The notes beneath the pieces are model-generated. The model made no database searches. It saw only the letters and a list, made by a program, of their open reading frames with translations, and was not told where the DNA came from. A program made the position numbers and the translations under genes. 64,000 bases of DNA from Reticulitermes speratus (taxonomy: Eukaryota; Arthropoda; Insecta; Blattodea; Rhinotermitidae): positions 5,597,209-5,661,208 of the forward strand of contig JAJKFL010000026.1 of assembly GCA_021186555.1 (NCBI GenBank). Direction: 5' to 3'. This document shows positions 23,801 to 38,200 of this stretch, piece after piece; within the stretch, counting starts at the first letter, position 1; every line of letters begins with the position of its first letter.

Positions 23801-26800
23801 CCAAAAGCCCACAAGGAACCGCGATAGCTCAGTCCGTATAGCTACGAGCTGGACAGTCCGGGATTCGAATCCTGGTAGGGGCAAGAACCTTTCTTCTCCA
23901 AAACGGCTCTGGGGCCTACCCAGCCTCCTATTCAGTGGGTACCGGTGTTCTTTCCCGGCGGGATAAAGCGGCCGGGGCGTTAAGTTCGCCACGAACCTCC
24001 ATCTACCGCCGAGATCACGAATGTGTGGAGCTATACCTCTACTCCACCTATATGCCTTCATTACATAGACAGGGATTTACCATTTTTCCTTTCTCTTCTT
24101 TTTTCTGGCTGTGTATGTATGTTAATCTGTGGATTGACTTTCGTAACTTTGTGAGGGTCAAATATTTAGGACGGATGTCGAAGCATATTCTTCTGTTTAC
24201 TTCAACGCTTTATCAAAATACGAATCGTCACGTGACACAAACCGCCCACGTCATCTCGGGCATTACGTCATATTGACGTTAATGGCACGTGCATTGTAAA
24301 GAGACGGAGCTACAAAGTCCTGGCGAGACTCAAGCCTGTCTGAAGTAAACATAAGATAAACAGCGTATTGTTTGACGATGACAGTAAATGCCAAAATATT
24401 AGATCTGTAACTGGCTCCTGAAATTGAAAGGTAAAGGTAAACGTGAAGTTTATCATGTAGACGCCATGAAGGCATGTATGGGGGGGAGTAGAGATATAGC
24501 TCCACTCATTCTTAACTTCAGCATTAGATGAAGTGGCGATCTTCACCCCGCTTCACTCCCGGGGAAAGAACCCTCTTAAATTGGGATTTATATATCTTAA
24601 ATCAAAGAGTTTGCTGACGAGATGAAAGATTGATATCCTCTAAAGGAAGGCCATGTTATGGTATAGACGCCGTTACGTTATGGTATAGACGCCGTTACGT
24701 TATGGTATAGACGCCGTTACGTTATGGTATAGACGCCGTTACGTTATTTTCGTAATGCCCACTCGGTTCAGTAAAACGGGGCACGTATACATCGAACTCG
24801 TGCTGCACCGTTTCCTTGCTCTGCACTCTCAAATATTCGCACGGCGACCTACACTGACCGAAGTCTCCCCTTACCGTTTCCCTCCCAGTCTTGCTAGGAC
24901 GTGATGGATAATACTGTAGCATGGGACACGACAGTTTCTGTTCACGTCCTTAGACTTCTTATTCACATTCTCTATCATAAGTGCATTAGATCAAACTATA
25001 AAATTAAAATGGTAAATTTGTCCTGTCCACGCTATGAAGGCATTAGTGGGATAGAGGTATACGCTCCACTAATTCTTAACCACAGCGACAGTTAGACGCA
25101 AGTGGTCAACAGCACACCCTGACCGCTTTATCCTCGGAGGAACCCGGTACCAGTGGGTGGGCCCCAGAGCGGAACTGAACTTTTTCTTTTTGGTGGAGGG
25201 GAGAAGAAAAAATCTCTTACTCCTGCCGGGATTTATACTAACTTATGTAGTCGAAAATCGTCATTAAATAAACCCCCCCCCCCATATCAATCAATAAATA
25301 GAGTAGTCTAAACAATAAAAGATTGTATGAAATTAATTTTTAGAGCTAGTACATCCACTAGTTTTTAGGCGCGTTCGCAAAATTGCGAAAAGCGACTATT
25401 AGCTTCGTCGTGGTCTGTCTGTCTGGCCGTCCGCATGGGACAACTCGGCTCCCACTGGACGGATTTTCATGAAATTTGATATTTGAGTATTTCTCGACAT
25501 TCTCTCGAGAAAATCCAATTCTTATTAAAATCTGACAAGAATAACGGGTACTTTACATGAAGACGTGTGAGCATTTATATCTCGCTGAATAACATCTTAG
25601 AATGAGAAATGTTTTAGACAGAAGTCCAGAGAAGCCTAGAGAAAATCAAAACACACATTTATGTTCAATAACTTTTTTCCATAAATCGTGCCGTTTATGA
25701 GATAATGTATAAAAATATGGTAGAGCCAGACAGGCCACAGATGACAATATAATACGGCGCATGCGCTTTGCATGCTGGATAACTAAGGCTACAGACACAC
25801 GCTCAGAATTTGTAATACTTCATTTCCACGGCAACAATCGTTACGCGAACGTGCCTCAGTGTTACGTTAAACCTACACTGCGTGTCTTGTTAGATGATAG
25901 TTTGAGTCTAATACCTAAACATTTGTCACGGAGTCATGCCGTTTTGAAGTGTTAGGTCACGTAAGCTTAGACCTTCGATGTTCTGCGATCTTACGGACAT
26001 TATGTTGGCACTCGTTTATCGACGTTTCGGGACAGCCTATCGGTGGTCCCACCTTCAAGGGTCAAGAAGTCAAAGAAGAATGAATTCTCGTGAATAGGTT
26101 CAGTGCACTAAGAACTGGCCTGTCAGCAGGAAGCTGCACAGTTCCTCGCCAATATGCAGTTCTCATTGACATTACGTTCACGTTCTCTGCATATCACTTC
26201 CTCCTCTTATGTCTCATTTACCTAGAATCCTTACCATCCTTACTCATCCTCCGCGTCCCTCCAATTAACCAACTTCGTGAACCACAGGATTTCTTCCGAA
26301 GCTATTAAGTATTCAGCCAGACATTCCCCGAAGTTCGTGAAACCCGAAGATTCATTACGCGGTCCAAAAACGTCCGAAAGCCATGCGTAAGATCTCGTAA
26401 GGTATTTACGTGGCGACGAATTGTCAGCCCACCTTTGGAGGACCCACTCCTTGTCGGCTGTCCCACGTCTGATTATTCCAACAACTATATTTGCAGCTTG
26501 CCGTAGCTGGGGTAGCTCAGTCTGTATAGTGACTATGATACGGGCTGAACGATTCAGGATCCGAATCCCGGTAGGGGCAAGGAATTTTATCTTTTCTCCA
26601 AAACGTCCAGACAGGCTCTTGGGGCCCAACCAGCCTGCTATTGAATGTGTACCAGGCACCCTTTTCTGGGGGGAAAAAACAGCCGGGGAGTGATGCTGAC
26701 CACTCGCCTCCATTTAGTGCCGAAGCTAAAAATGAGTGGAGCTATACCTCCACCCGCTATATGCCTTCACGGCATGTATAGGGACACATTGACCTTTCCT

Positions 26801-29800
26801 TTTACCTTTCATATCTGCAGTCCGTCTTTACCCACAAACCGAAACGCGCCACGCCGTGATGACAGCGATTCACTTAACATGGCGCATTCTTCCTCTTGTA
26901 AAACAAATTTTGAATCTACGGCTGGACGGTCTGGGGATCGAATCCCGGTGGGGGCAAAATTTTCAGCACCCGTCCAGAACGGCCCTGGGGGCCTACATAG
27001 CCTTCTGTACAATGGGTACCGGGTCATTCCCGGGGGTAAAGCGGCCGGGGCGTGGCGTTGACAACCCACCTCCATCTAGCGCCGAGGTTAAAGAAAGAGT
27101 AGAGCTATACCTCTACTCCCCCTCTGGGCCTTCGTGGCCTGTTATAGGGAGAACTTTACCTTTATCGGTTTCAGCAGTTTCTAAACGCCTGAATTCTTGC
27201 TGCCCCCTCTCTCTCTCTCCAGAAACACGGAAATGCGTTGAACAAATACGTCGAAGGACACCAGGTAACGGAGATGTGGTCCCTCTGGGCATGTGTGACA
27301 CGTAACTGTTCTGACAACTGTTTCATTTGGCCAGGCAAACCAGGCCCACAACACACGACACACGAATATTTCAAGCGTTTTATTTAAGCCCAGTCGTTGG
27401 TTTAACAGCACTGTCATGAATACAGCCAGGATTTCATTTACACAAAACACAGCCTTCTTGGTTATTTGATAGCTACTGAAGAGTGACAAAGCAACTACGG
27501 ATTACTATAAAAAAATGTAAAGCAATCCCATTATAGGCCTTTAGGTTTCCAGAAGGTTGAGGCTCCCAGATTTCTAGACAATCGGCAGATGAAGGCGGTA
27601 AGGTTGTCAGCCCTACGCACCGGCCGCCTTTACCCACAGGGAATACTCCTGGTACTCATTTCTGTTAGAGGCTGAGTCGACCCCAGGGCCATAGTGCGAC
27701 CGGAAGGATTATGTCAATGAAAAATTCAAATGACACCATCGGGAATCGAACCCGCGAACTTCCGGCTTGTAGCGTAGTGCCTCAACCTACTGTGCCACCG
27801 CGTGCCCCGCTGATTACTATTAGGGATGCGAAAGGTTCGTCACCGCGTTCATGAAAACACAAGCCCTCCTCCCGATTCAAAGCCAGTTCAATCCAGTTTA
27901 AGCAGATGTTAGTACAGCATTCATTCATTCTGCAGTCTGTCTTACGACAGGTCCGTAGCCTCTTCCAAAGCGAGTTCTCCATAGGGTGCGATCTAGTGCT
28001 TCATCTTTCAATTTACAGTATCTTCTCTTTTCCTTAAGGTCATCCAGTAGTTGCTTACGTCTTCTACCTCGTCGTCCCGTCATTTCTATCCTTCCCTCTA
28101 ACGTTCCTTCAATCACATGTTTCAGAAGGCAGTTTCTACGCAAGATGTGACCAATCCAGTTAGCCTTTCTTCTTTTTATTGTATGTAGGATATTCCTCTC
28201 CTCCTTGACTTTGTGTAATACTTCTTCATTTCTCACACGATCGGTCCAACTGATCTTCTCCATTCTTCTCCAGCACCACATTTCAAAACTTTCCAGATAC
28301 TTCTGATCTACTTTCCCAAGTGTCCACGTTTCAGCACCACACAAAGCTACGCTCCAAATGTAGCACTTTACTAGGTTCTTACTTAAATTTAAATCCAGTT
28401 TGCTGGTGAAAAGATTTTTCTTCTTGTTGAATGCTGCTTTTGCCATGGCAATTCTGGATTTAATTTCACAGCACAGCATATCCGCCAATAAACGCCTGTT
28501 GACATACGTGCTAAATTAATGTGATCCACCATCTTGATCTAAACACTCTGATAATACTAGGCAAAGGATGTACAAACTTTTGACGATACTTACTACGCAA
28601 TTCCTCAGAATCTCTGTTACTTCAGCGTTTAAGGTTGCGGAAGATTAACGCAGGAGGTTTATCTGAAACGTCGGTAATCACGTACCATATCACAAGGTTA
28701 CAATACCCAAAACAGCAAACCCGAATCCTTAGTCTACTTGTTCTTTCTGTCGAGTGAGAGACTAAGTCTTTAGAGCCAGACAAAACAACGGGTAAAGTTA
28801 TACTTTCACTATACTTTCACCTTTGGTTTATAGATTTGCCTGTATGGAAGACAAACGATTTTGAACACTATGAACCGTGCTTAATTAACCATCATGTCAT
28901 GAATATGAGGGAATGGAGGTGTGACTCCACGCATTCTTAACGGCAGCACTCTTTGCAGATTGGTCAATTTCACACCGTGGCTACTTTATCCCCGGATAAA
29001 CAGCCCCCGGTATTCTTTCGACAGGAGGCTTGGTGGGCCCCAGAGGTGGTCTTGACCTTGCGAAAAGTCAGCACAAACTGGCCTCGGCGAGGAATTGAGA
29101 GCAGAGTCCTCTGCGGCCAAACCCTTAACCTAGAAACTGAGACGCCACAGTTTCTGTAAATGATGAACGCATTTAAATTCCACGCAGCCTGACTACGCAG
29201 TTGGCTTGTCCGTCTGCTCTTGTCTTCTCTGTGTGACGTGATGCTGCGTCCGCCCATCGCCTGTGGCTGCCCAGCCCAAAGGTTCATAGCCGTTATCACA
29301 AAGGGCTGCCACTGGGCCGTGACCACAGTCAGCGCCCATTTCACAATGCATGTCGTCATACCCACTTTGTGTAAACTGAAGTTTCCATGGCGGTACCATA
29401 TAGCTCGCTGTGCCGGAGCGACTGAGCTACGGGCTAGACAGTCCGGGGATCGAATCCCGGTGAGGGGCGAGATTTTCCGCACCCGTCCAGACCGGCCCTG
29501 GGGCCCACCCAGCCTCCTGTACAATGGTTGCTGGTTCATTCACACGGGGGGGGGGGGGGGGGGGGGGTAAAGCGGCCGAGGCGTGACGTTGACCACCCAC
29601 CCCATATCTAGCGCCGAGGTAAAAGAGTAGAGCTATACATCTACTCCCCCTCTGGGTCATCATGGCATATTATAAGGTGAACTTTACCTTTACCTTTACC
29701 ATCAACATTGCATTCTTCTAGGACGTGACGCCGTGACGCTTGGTTGATACGTATTCAAGTTTCGGAAGAATGTTTCACCTCCATAAATTTTTTTCATATA

Positions 29801-32800
29801 ACTTTCACCGTGCATTTTCACTCACTATTCAGTTAACCAACAAACGCACAAACATAAACTATTTTATAGTTCTATTAATATCGATGCATTCCCCTACACG
29901 TGTTTCGGTCCGCAGACCGTCTTCAGGGAGTAACAAGCTACTGCACTTCACATCGCATGCTAAATGTGCCGAAGAACACACTTGTCTCAGGAGTAAGTTA
30001 TAAAAACACATTTGAATTTGTAAAATATGTAAAAAAAAACACTGCTATTTTAAATTTTGACTTTAACTTATACGATAATATTACAAGTTACTATACAGTT
30101 TTACATATTTTACAAATTCAAATGTTTTATAACTTATTACTACGACAAGTGTGCTCTTTGGGCCCCTTTTAACACGCGATGTGAAGTGCAGTAGCTTGTT
30201 ACCCTGAAGATGGTCTGCGGACCGAAACACGTGTAGGGGAATGCATCGATATTAATAAAACTATAAAGTAGTTTATGTTTGTGTTTTAATTCCATCTTCA
30301 GGGTGGGATGTTTACCTTAAGTATTGAGGAAAAATATTACTCCGAAACGTTGGTGCCTATGTCCAAGATTGATCACGTGACGTCACAGCAGCAAGCAGTC
30401 TTCAAGATTAACATCTATAGCACTGCCAGCGCCATAATTTATACACTTCGCCACTAGGATGATGCAATGAAGGAGGCTGAGATGGGCAGGCCATGTAGCA
30501 AGTATTGGACGAAAGTGCGTACGAACTTTTGGATGCAAAACCTGAAGAAAGGAGAACACTTCGAATACGTAAGCGTAGACACGGGCATGATATTATTAAA
30601 GTTAGTGTCGAAGTAACTGTATGTGAGGATATATGGCACATCACAGGGACAAGTGGCGGGTTTTGTGAACACGGAGATGAATCGTCAGGTTCCACAAAAT
30701 GCAGAGAATTTGACTATACAAACAACTACCAGCTTCGCAATAGGAGCTTAACCCCATGGAGCCATTTACTTCAGGCTTCCGCCGCGATGTTTACGAGATC
30801 AGCTCTCTTCTGTGATACTACGCGGCGTCGTATGGTAATTGTTTACCGACGTTTCGGGACAAAGTGTCGGTCGCATCTTCGCAGGTCAAGAGTCCGTTCA
30901 TTCTGGTACCGATACGTTGTCCCGAAACGTCGGTAAACAATTACCACACGACGCCGCGTAATATCCCAGAAGAGCGCAGATCTCAGATCCAATGGGGCCA
31001 GTTTTAACAGTGATGTTCCACATACGTCTACGTCTACTACGTCTCTCTCGCTGTGACGGTTTTTTTTATGGCTCGACAGCCCTATATGGGCCTGGGCCTC
31101 CTCGTTTCGTCGAGGTTTCATGATCAGACACATTTGACACACACCACAGTCGGTAGGACTCCTCTGGACGAGTGATCAGCTCGTCGCAGAGACTTCTACC
31201 TGACATCACACAACACTCACAACAGACAGACATCCATGCCCCGGGTGGGATTCAAACCCACGATCTTAGTAAGCGAGCGGCCGAAGACCCACGCCTTAGA
31301 CCGCACGGCCACTGGGATCGGCGGTGACGGTTTTAGACTAATGCTCTCGTTGCGTCATGTTAAAGTTCTTAATCCAATCAGCCGAGATATGTTAATGCAG
31401 AGCACAGATCAATTCCTCCTTACGCGGACCTCCTTTAGACATTACGACGTCAGACCTGCGGCTTGAGTTAGAACGCAGACACGAGGCAGCATTCGGTCGA
31501 TGCAGTAGGATTACCCCCATCTCATTTCACGACTGTATTATCAATAGCCGTGATGCAGTAATGGAGCAAGTCACGAACCGCTGACCCCAGTGCGGATGTG
31601 GCCTGTCAAAGTGCTTTTCTTAAAACTGCGAGGCCACTGGATTGTAAATCAAAATCTTAACAAAAATTAAAATAATTTCTTTGTCTACTTTTCGCATGTC
31701 ATAAGGAAATATTTGGTATTAAAAATACGATGATTAAAATATTATTATTATTATTATTATTTACTGCAATTGGATTTTCACCCGGTGGCAGTAGATATAC
31801 ATAAACAGTGTAATTTTGCCTGTTGTTTTGTATGGGTGTGAAACTTGGTCTCTCACATTGAGGGAGGAACATATGCTGAGGGTGTTTGAAAATAGGGTGC
31901 TGAGAAAGACGTTTCGGCCTAAGAGGGACGGGGTAACAGGGGAGTGGAGAAGACTACATAAAGAGGAGCTTTATGATCTGTACTCATCACCAAATATTAT
32001 TCGGGTGATCAAATCAAGAAGAATGGATGGAGGAGGGGGCATATAGCACGTGTGAGGGACAGGAGAGATACATACAAAGTTTTGGTGAGGAAATTTGATG
32101 GGAACAGACCACATTGAAAACCTAGGCGTACATGGGGGGATAATATTAAAATTGATCTTCAAGAGATAGGATGGGGGGTGTGGCCCGCATTGGTCTGGCC
32201 CAGTATAGGGACTAGTGGTGGGCTGTTGTGAATACGGTAATGAACCTTCGGGTTCCATAAAATGTGGTTAGTTTTTGTGACTAGTTGAAGAACTGTCAAC
32301 TTCTCAAGAAGGACTGTGCTCCATGGAGTTGGTTACTTAGTTGGTTGGTTGGTTAGTTAGTTAGTATGACATCAGAGTGCCTTTTCCTTAATAGCCAGTA
32401 ATGCTCCATTTCGAAGGTCGACCTTCTGCGATACAGAACTATCCTAAATCCTAGTTTAGACAATGGGGAATTAGACCCCCATAGGACTTCGTCTTACACA
32501 GTAGAACACATAACAGCCAGGCAACGGGTGGGATTCGAACCAGTTTTCTCTGTGCCCGTGTGATCAAATATGACGTGCTGTTGTCGGCACAAACTCGCTG
32601 TGACACTGCCTCTCTTAGACTAATCACAAAACCGTATTTCGTCGGCTAGAATACCAAAAAAAAAAAAAAAAAAAAAAAAAAAAACAAAAAAAAAAAAAAA
32701 CAAGATGGCGGGCGAGCGAAAATTATGTTCAATATTTCGATTTGATGGCGGCAAATAAAAATAAACCACTGGAGCCAAGAATGTGAAATCTCGTATTTAC

Positions 32801-32937
32801 GGTAACACACTTAAACATTACGTATGGGAATTACGTTTAAGTCAACAACTACAAACATGGCGAATATGCGAAATTTTGAATTTATATGCGAAAAATTTTA
32901 TGTACAAAAATCTGTACTTAAATAGATGATTCTTCCC

Positions 32938-32971
<34 letters not shown>

Positions 32972-35244
32972 GTATTAGTAGAGCTCTGTTCAATAAGAAA
33001 GTGGGCTTACAGTTCTGCTTGAAACTCCTTGTTTCTGTATTTTCCCCCATTATCCGTAATGTCCGTCTCTCTCAATGCCTGTCCGTCTTAACCACCAACT
33101 GTCATCCACCCACCCACCAAGCTAGAAATCTTTAACGCACAAATGACAACACGAAAGCAACAAAGTCATGTAAAACAAAACAGACCTGTGTGTAAAAGCA
33201 AGTCGAAGGTGACTAAAACACATGGGAAGGGAAATGATAAGGTAAAGGACCTTCATACAAGTGTAAACAGTGGATGGGAATAATGGAGATAAACAGGGAA
33301 TGAATAGAAACAGATGAAAATGTCTAATGAAAAAATGCGAAATCCGAATGCGCGGGCAGGACGTGCGGGCACCGTGATGTCGCCGAATGCCCCAGTTCGT
33401 TCGATTAAACAGATCGGACGGAAGGACAAAGAAAGTGGCCAGCGACCCCGGAAACGGCTCTATTCCTGTGGGCGTGGCGAGGGAACTGTAACGAATGACA
33501 TGGGGACAATTTACTTTGAAGTAACATTTATTGCAGATACAGGGTCATTCTTGTAAAGGAGCTCACTTTGAAGTAACATTTATTGCAGATACAGGGCCAT
33601 TCTTGTAAAGGAGCTCACTTTGAAGTAACATTTATTGCAGATACAGGGTCATTCTTGTAAAGCAGCTCACTTTGAAGTAACATTTATTGCAGATACAGGG
33701 CCATTCTTGTAAAGGAGCTCACTTTGAAGTAACATTTATTGCAGATACAGGGTCATTCTTGTAAAGGAGCTCACTTTGAAGTAACATTTATTGCAGATAC
33801 AGGGTCATTCTTGTAAAGGATCTCACTTTGAAGTAACATTTATTGCAGATACAGGATCATTCTTGTAAAGGATCTCACTTTGAAGTAACCTTTATTGCAG
33901 ATACAGGGTCATTCTTGTAAAGGAGCTCACTTTGAAGTAACATTTATTGCAGATACAGGGTCATTCTTGTAAAGGATCTCACTTTGAAGTAACCTTTGTT
34001 GCAGATACAGGGTCATTTTTGTAAAGGATCTCACTTTGAAGTAACCTTTGTTGCAGATACAGGGTCATTTTTGTAAAGGATCTCACTTTGAAGTAACCTT
34101 TGTTGCAGATACAGGGTCATTCTTGTAAAGGATCCTACTTTGAAGTAACCTTTATTGCAGATACAGGGTCATTCTTGTAAAGGATCTCACTTTGAAGTAA
34201 CCTTTGTTGCAGATACAGGGTCATTCTTATAAAGGATCTCACTTTGAAGTAACATTTATTGCAGATACAGGGTCATTCTTGTAAAGGATCTCACTTTGAA
34301 GTAACCTTTATTGCAGATACAGGGTCATTCTTGTAAAGGATCCTACTTTGAAGTAACCTTTATTGCAGATACAGAGTCATTCTTGTAAAGGATCTAATTT
34401 TGAAGTAACATTAATTGCAGATACAGGGTAATTCTTGTAAAGGATCTCACTTTGAAGTAACATTTATTGCAGATACAGGGTCATTCTTGTAAAGGATCTC
34501 ACTTTGAAGTAACCTTTATTGCAGATACAGGGTAATTCTTGTAAAGGATCTCACTTTGAAGTAACCTTTGTTGCAGATACAGGGTCATTCTTGTAAAGGA
34601 TCTCACTTTGAAGTAACCTTTATTGCAGATACAGGGTCATTCTTGTAAAGGATCTCACTTTGAAGTAACCTTTGTTGCAGATACAGGGTCATTCTTGTAA
34701 AGGATCCTACTTTGAAGTAACCTTTTGCAGATACAGGGTCATTCTTGTAAAGGATCTCACTTTGAAGTAACCTTTGTTGCAGATACAGGGTCATTCTTGT
34801 AAAGGATCCTACTTTGAAGTAACCTTTGTTGCAAATACAGGGTCATTCTTGTAAAGGATCTAACTTTGATGTAACATTTATTGCAGATACAGAGTCATTC
34901 TTGTAAAGGATCTAACTTTGAAGTAACATTTATTGCAGATACAGAGTCATTCTTGTAAAGGATCTCACTTTGAAGTAACCTTTATTGCAGATACAGGGTC
35001 ATTCTTGTAAAGGATCTCACTTTGAAGTAACCTTTGTTGCAGATACAGGGTCATTCTTGTAAAGGATCTCACTTTGAAGTAACCTTTGTTGCAGATACAG
35101 GGTCATTCTTGTAAAGGATCCTACTTTGAAGTAACCTTTATTGTAGATACAGGGTCATTGTTGGAAGGGATCTGACTTTGAAGTAGCCTAACATTTATTC
35201 CAGGTACAGGGTCATTGTTGGAAAGGTAGTTAAGCCCCAACAGA

Positions 35245-35293
<49 letters not shown>

Positions 35294-38200
35294 TAGTTCG
35301 TTAAATATTCACAATATCGAAAAATGTTTCAAATAAAGGTAGTGGCCCTCAGTAAGAACGACGCATTAAACTGCGAACAACCTTTCCGTATAATAGGCCA
35401 TTTTTTAAATAAAATTACTGAAGTTTCATATTTGAACTTCATGTGAAGCAGCGGTCTGCAAACCGCGGCCCGCCGCACATGCGTATGCGGCCCGCGTGCG
35501 ATTTTATGCTCCACCATCCGAAGGGAAGACACCTTTCTGAGTGATCCGTTAAACTTCACATGCACATCCAATTTAGTGAAAAGATATTTACGTTCAAATG
35601 GTCTTCCTGCACAGCGCTTGGTACAATCATATAATGGAAAATTCACACAGTTTCAAGCTATGACGTAATGATTATTAATACAGGCATATTTGAGTCATAA
35701 TTTTATACAGCGGAAGTCTCTGCATTTCTCAAAAAATTATCAGCGACAAAGAAAGAGTGGCAAGCTTCTTACTGAAGTTGCTCCATTTTTCAAAATTAAT
35801 GTCAAGCTGTAGAATTTAAATTATGATTAGTACATTAATTCATGCCCCCCCCCCCCCCCCCGACTGATTTACTCCCGGGCAAAAGAGCGCCGGTACACAT
35901 TTAATGGGAGGCTGGATGGGCCCAGAACCAGTCGGGACGGTCTGTAAAAAAGAAACATCTCTTGTTCCTACCGGAAACCGAAATATGATTTCTCAGTCAT
36001 CTAGCCCACAGCCCAGTCACTGTACCAGTCTTCGTCTAGAACCGTCTTTCCATTTTATATGGTCTGGTGGAGGAAATTCCTGCAAATTATTTCTCCCTAC
36101 AATCTCCCCTTTTCGATTCCCTGCCAGCTTTGTCCCCACTTCTTGGTGTCTTTAAATACCTGGGTAAGCTTTCTTGTTCTGTATCGTACCCCAGAAGAGG
36201 TATTTAAGTTATATAAAATATTTTACATCCATGTGTTTGGTTCTTCTTAGGTGCGTACCCAGAATTTTTCATTGGGGGGGGGGGGGGGGGCTGACCCTGA
36301 GGCTATATATAATTTATTTTTGATTTTAAAAATTATGTTACGAAAATCACGTCATAAGCATAACTGTAACATAACACTGTTTGCGACTACATTTATATAC
36401 ATACAAATATAACTGCAAGTTCCATGACTCAATCACGCTGTTCTATCTTGTTTGATTTTTAATTTTATTAATTTATTTTTCAAAATTCTAATGTACTAGT
36501 CATCAGCTGAATTCAGTGGCTGATTTAGGCTAAAGGGTAAATTACGTAGAACGTTTGATATCATAATATCTAAAACAAAATCTGTGTTTTCTACATTCTG
36601 CCCCCCCCCCCCCCCCCCCCTTGGGTGCGCTCCTGGTTCTGCTTTACATTCAAAACAAAAACAATAAATTTTTCTTGATACTTATGTTACTTTGCACTAA
36701 GTGCATCACCACTACACAAAGAAGAATAGAGTTTCTCATCAAATATTTCTTTCTATCAGGTACACCAGAAACTTGGTGGATGAGGGGAATGGAAAGTTTA
36801 ACCTGATACTTCTCTGCTGGGGAGAGGGTCATGGCACGGCCATCCACGACCATGCTGATGCTCACTGCTTCATGAAAGTTCTGCAGGGAACACTCACAGA
36901 GGTGCGGTTTGCTTGGCCTGACGCTAACAAAATGGCGCACAACCACGATGACAACGGGAATGACCAGAAGATACTGGAGGAAATGTCCAGGACAGAGCTA
37001 GAACTCAATGAAGTCGCCTACATCAATGGTAAATACAAAGCAAGTAGACTATCAAAACACAATACTTCGCTGTCATGAAGTGTACTGTAATGACAATGGC
37101 TATGTCACGTATGAAGAGTGGTAATAGTCGATTCTGCTGCACATGGCGATGTTATCACTCAAGAAAGGGAGTTAATGAATGTATACATCAATGGCATGTC
37201 ACTCATAATGATTGTCTCAAACATAGGCATAAATTGGCTAATAACTTTGGGGCGGAGAGCAAAGTCGACCACGGGTATTAGGAACTTCAATTGACGAAGG
37301 AGTCAAGTTAGAAAGATGGGGAAGATTCGTTTGAACCAGTCCTTAATGTACAATGACCTTAGGCAAAGGGCACAGTAAATTTACAGTGCCTCTCTTCCTT
37401 TGTAAATGGGCGATTGCATCCCGTAAAACACAGGTGTTTCATTTATTTTTTTTGTATTCACACCAAATAATCATTTACAAAATATTTCTATTTTTTTATT
37501 TGCCTCTCTTGAACTCAGTACTCAAAAATCTATTCTTAGGTAAAACAAATATTGGAGGGGCATTTTCCCCCACTTGCACCCCCCATGTTATGGCTATGGT
37601 ATCAAAAATTAATATACATAGGCCTATTCTACAATATACAAGTTGGAAGAACTCATTTTTTGCTCTGAATATGGTTGCTTTTCTTGTCAATATCGCATTA
37701 TATAATAGCTAAATATTTAAAGGTGCAGTAACACTCAAATTAAGAATTATGTACAGTCATGTAATTAAAGAAGAAGGTTAGGGATATGAGCAATCAAACT
37801 GCATCCCAAAACCACTGGCACAAGTATGCAGTAAATATCATATTTTGATGTTCTCCATTGGGGTTTGTGGTAGGAAATGTTCACATAATTGACATAATGA
37901 TAAGTGAATCACAAAATGGACGAACAAAGCTCATGTAATGTGTGGCTCTGCAGAGAGGAGCTATGGCACAACAGATGAAACAAACAACTTAGTTATAAGA
38001 GTGAGTTTGAACAAATTATGTGAGTTACTGTGGTAACTGATTGGGAGAGGTTAACAAAGTGCCACCATTATCTTGTGACACAGTGTAACAGGTTTGTGTC
38101 CCACAAAATCAAAAGTATTTTTTTTGGAGACAAAGGGTTAAGTTTTGTATTAAAGTTAACCAGGAATAACAATTTTACGATTTCTGTTGACTTGACATTA

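Noticed and set aside
33314..33556. Short basic protein ([10 protein letters not shown]...)
   Set aside because: No family recognised, no splice or promoter context, and its end runs into the 52-bp minisatellite.
34603..34794. Repetitive protein with [19 protein letters not shown] units
   Set aside because: Product of an open frame through the 52-bp minisatellite; no start context and no family.
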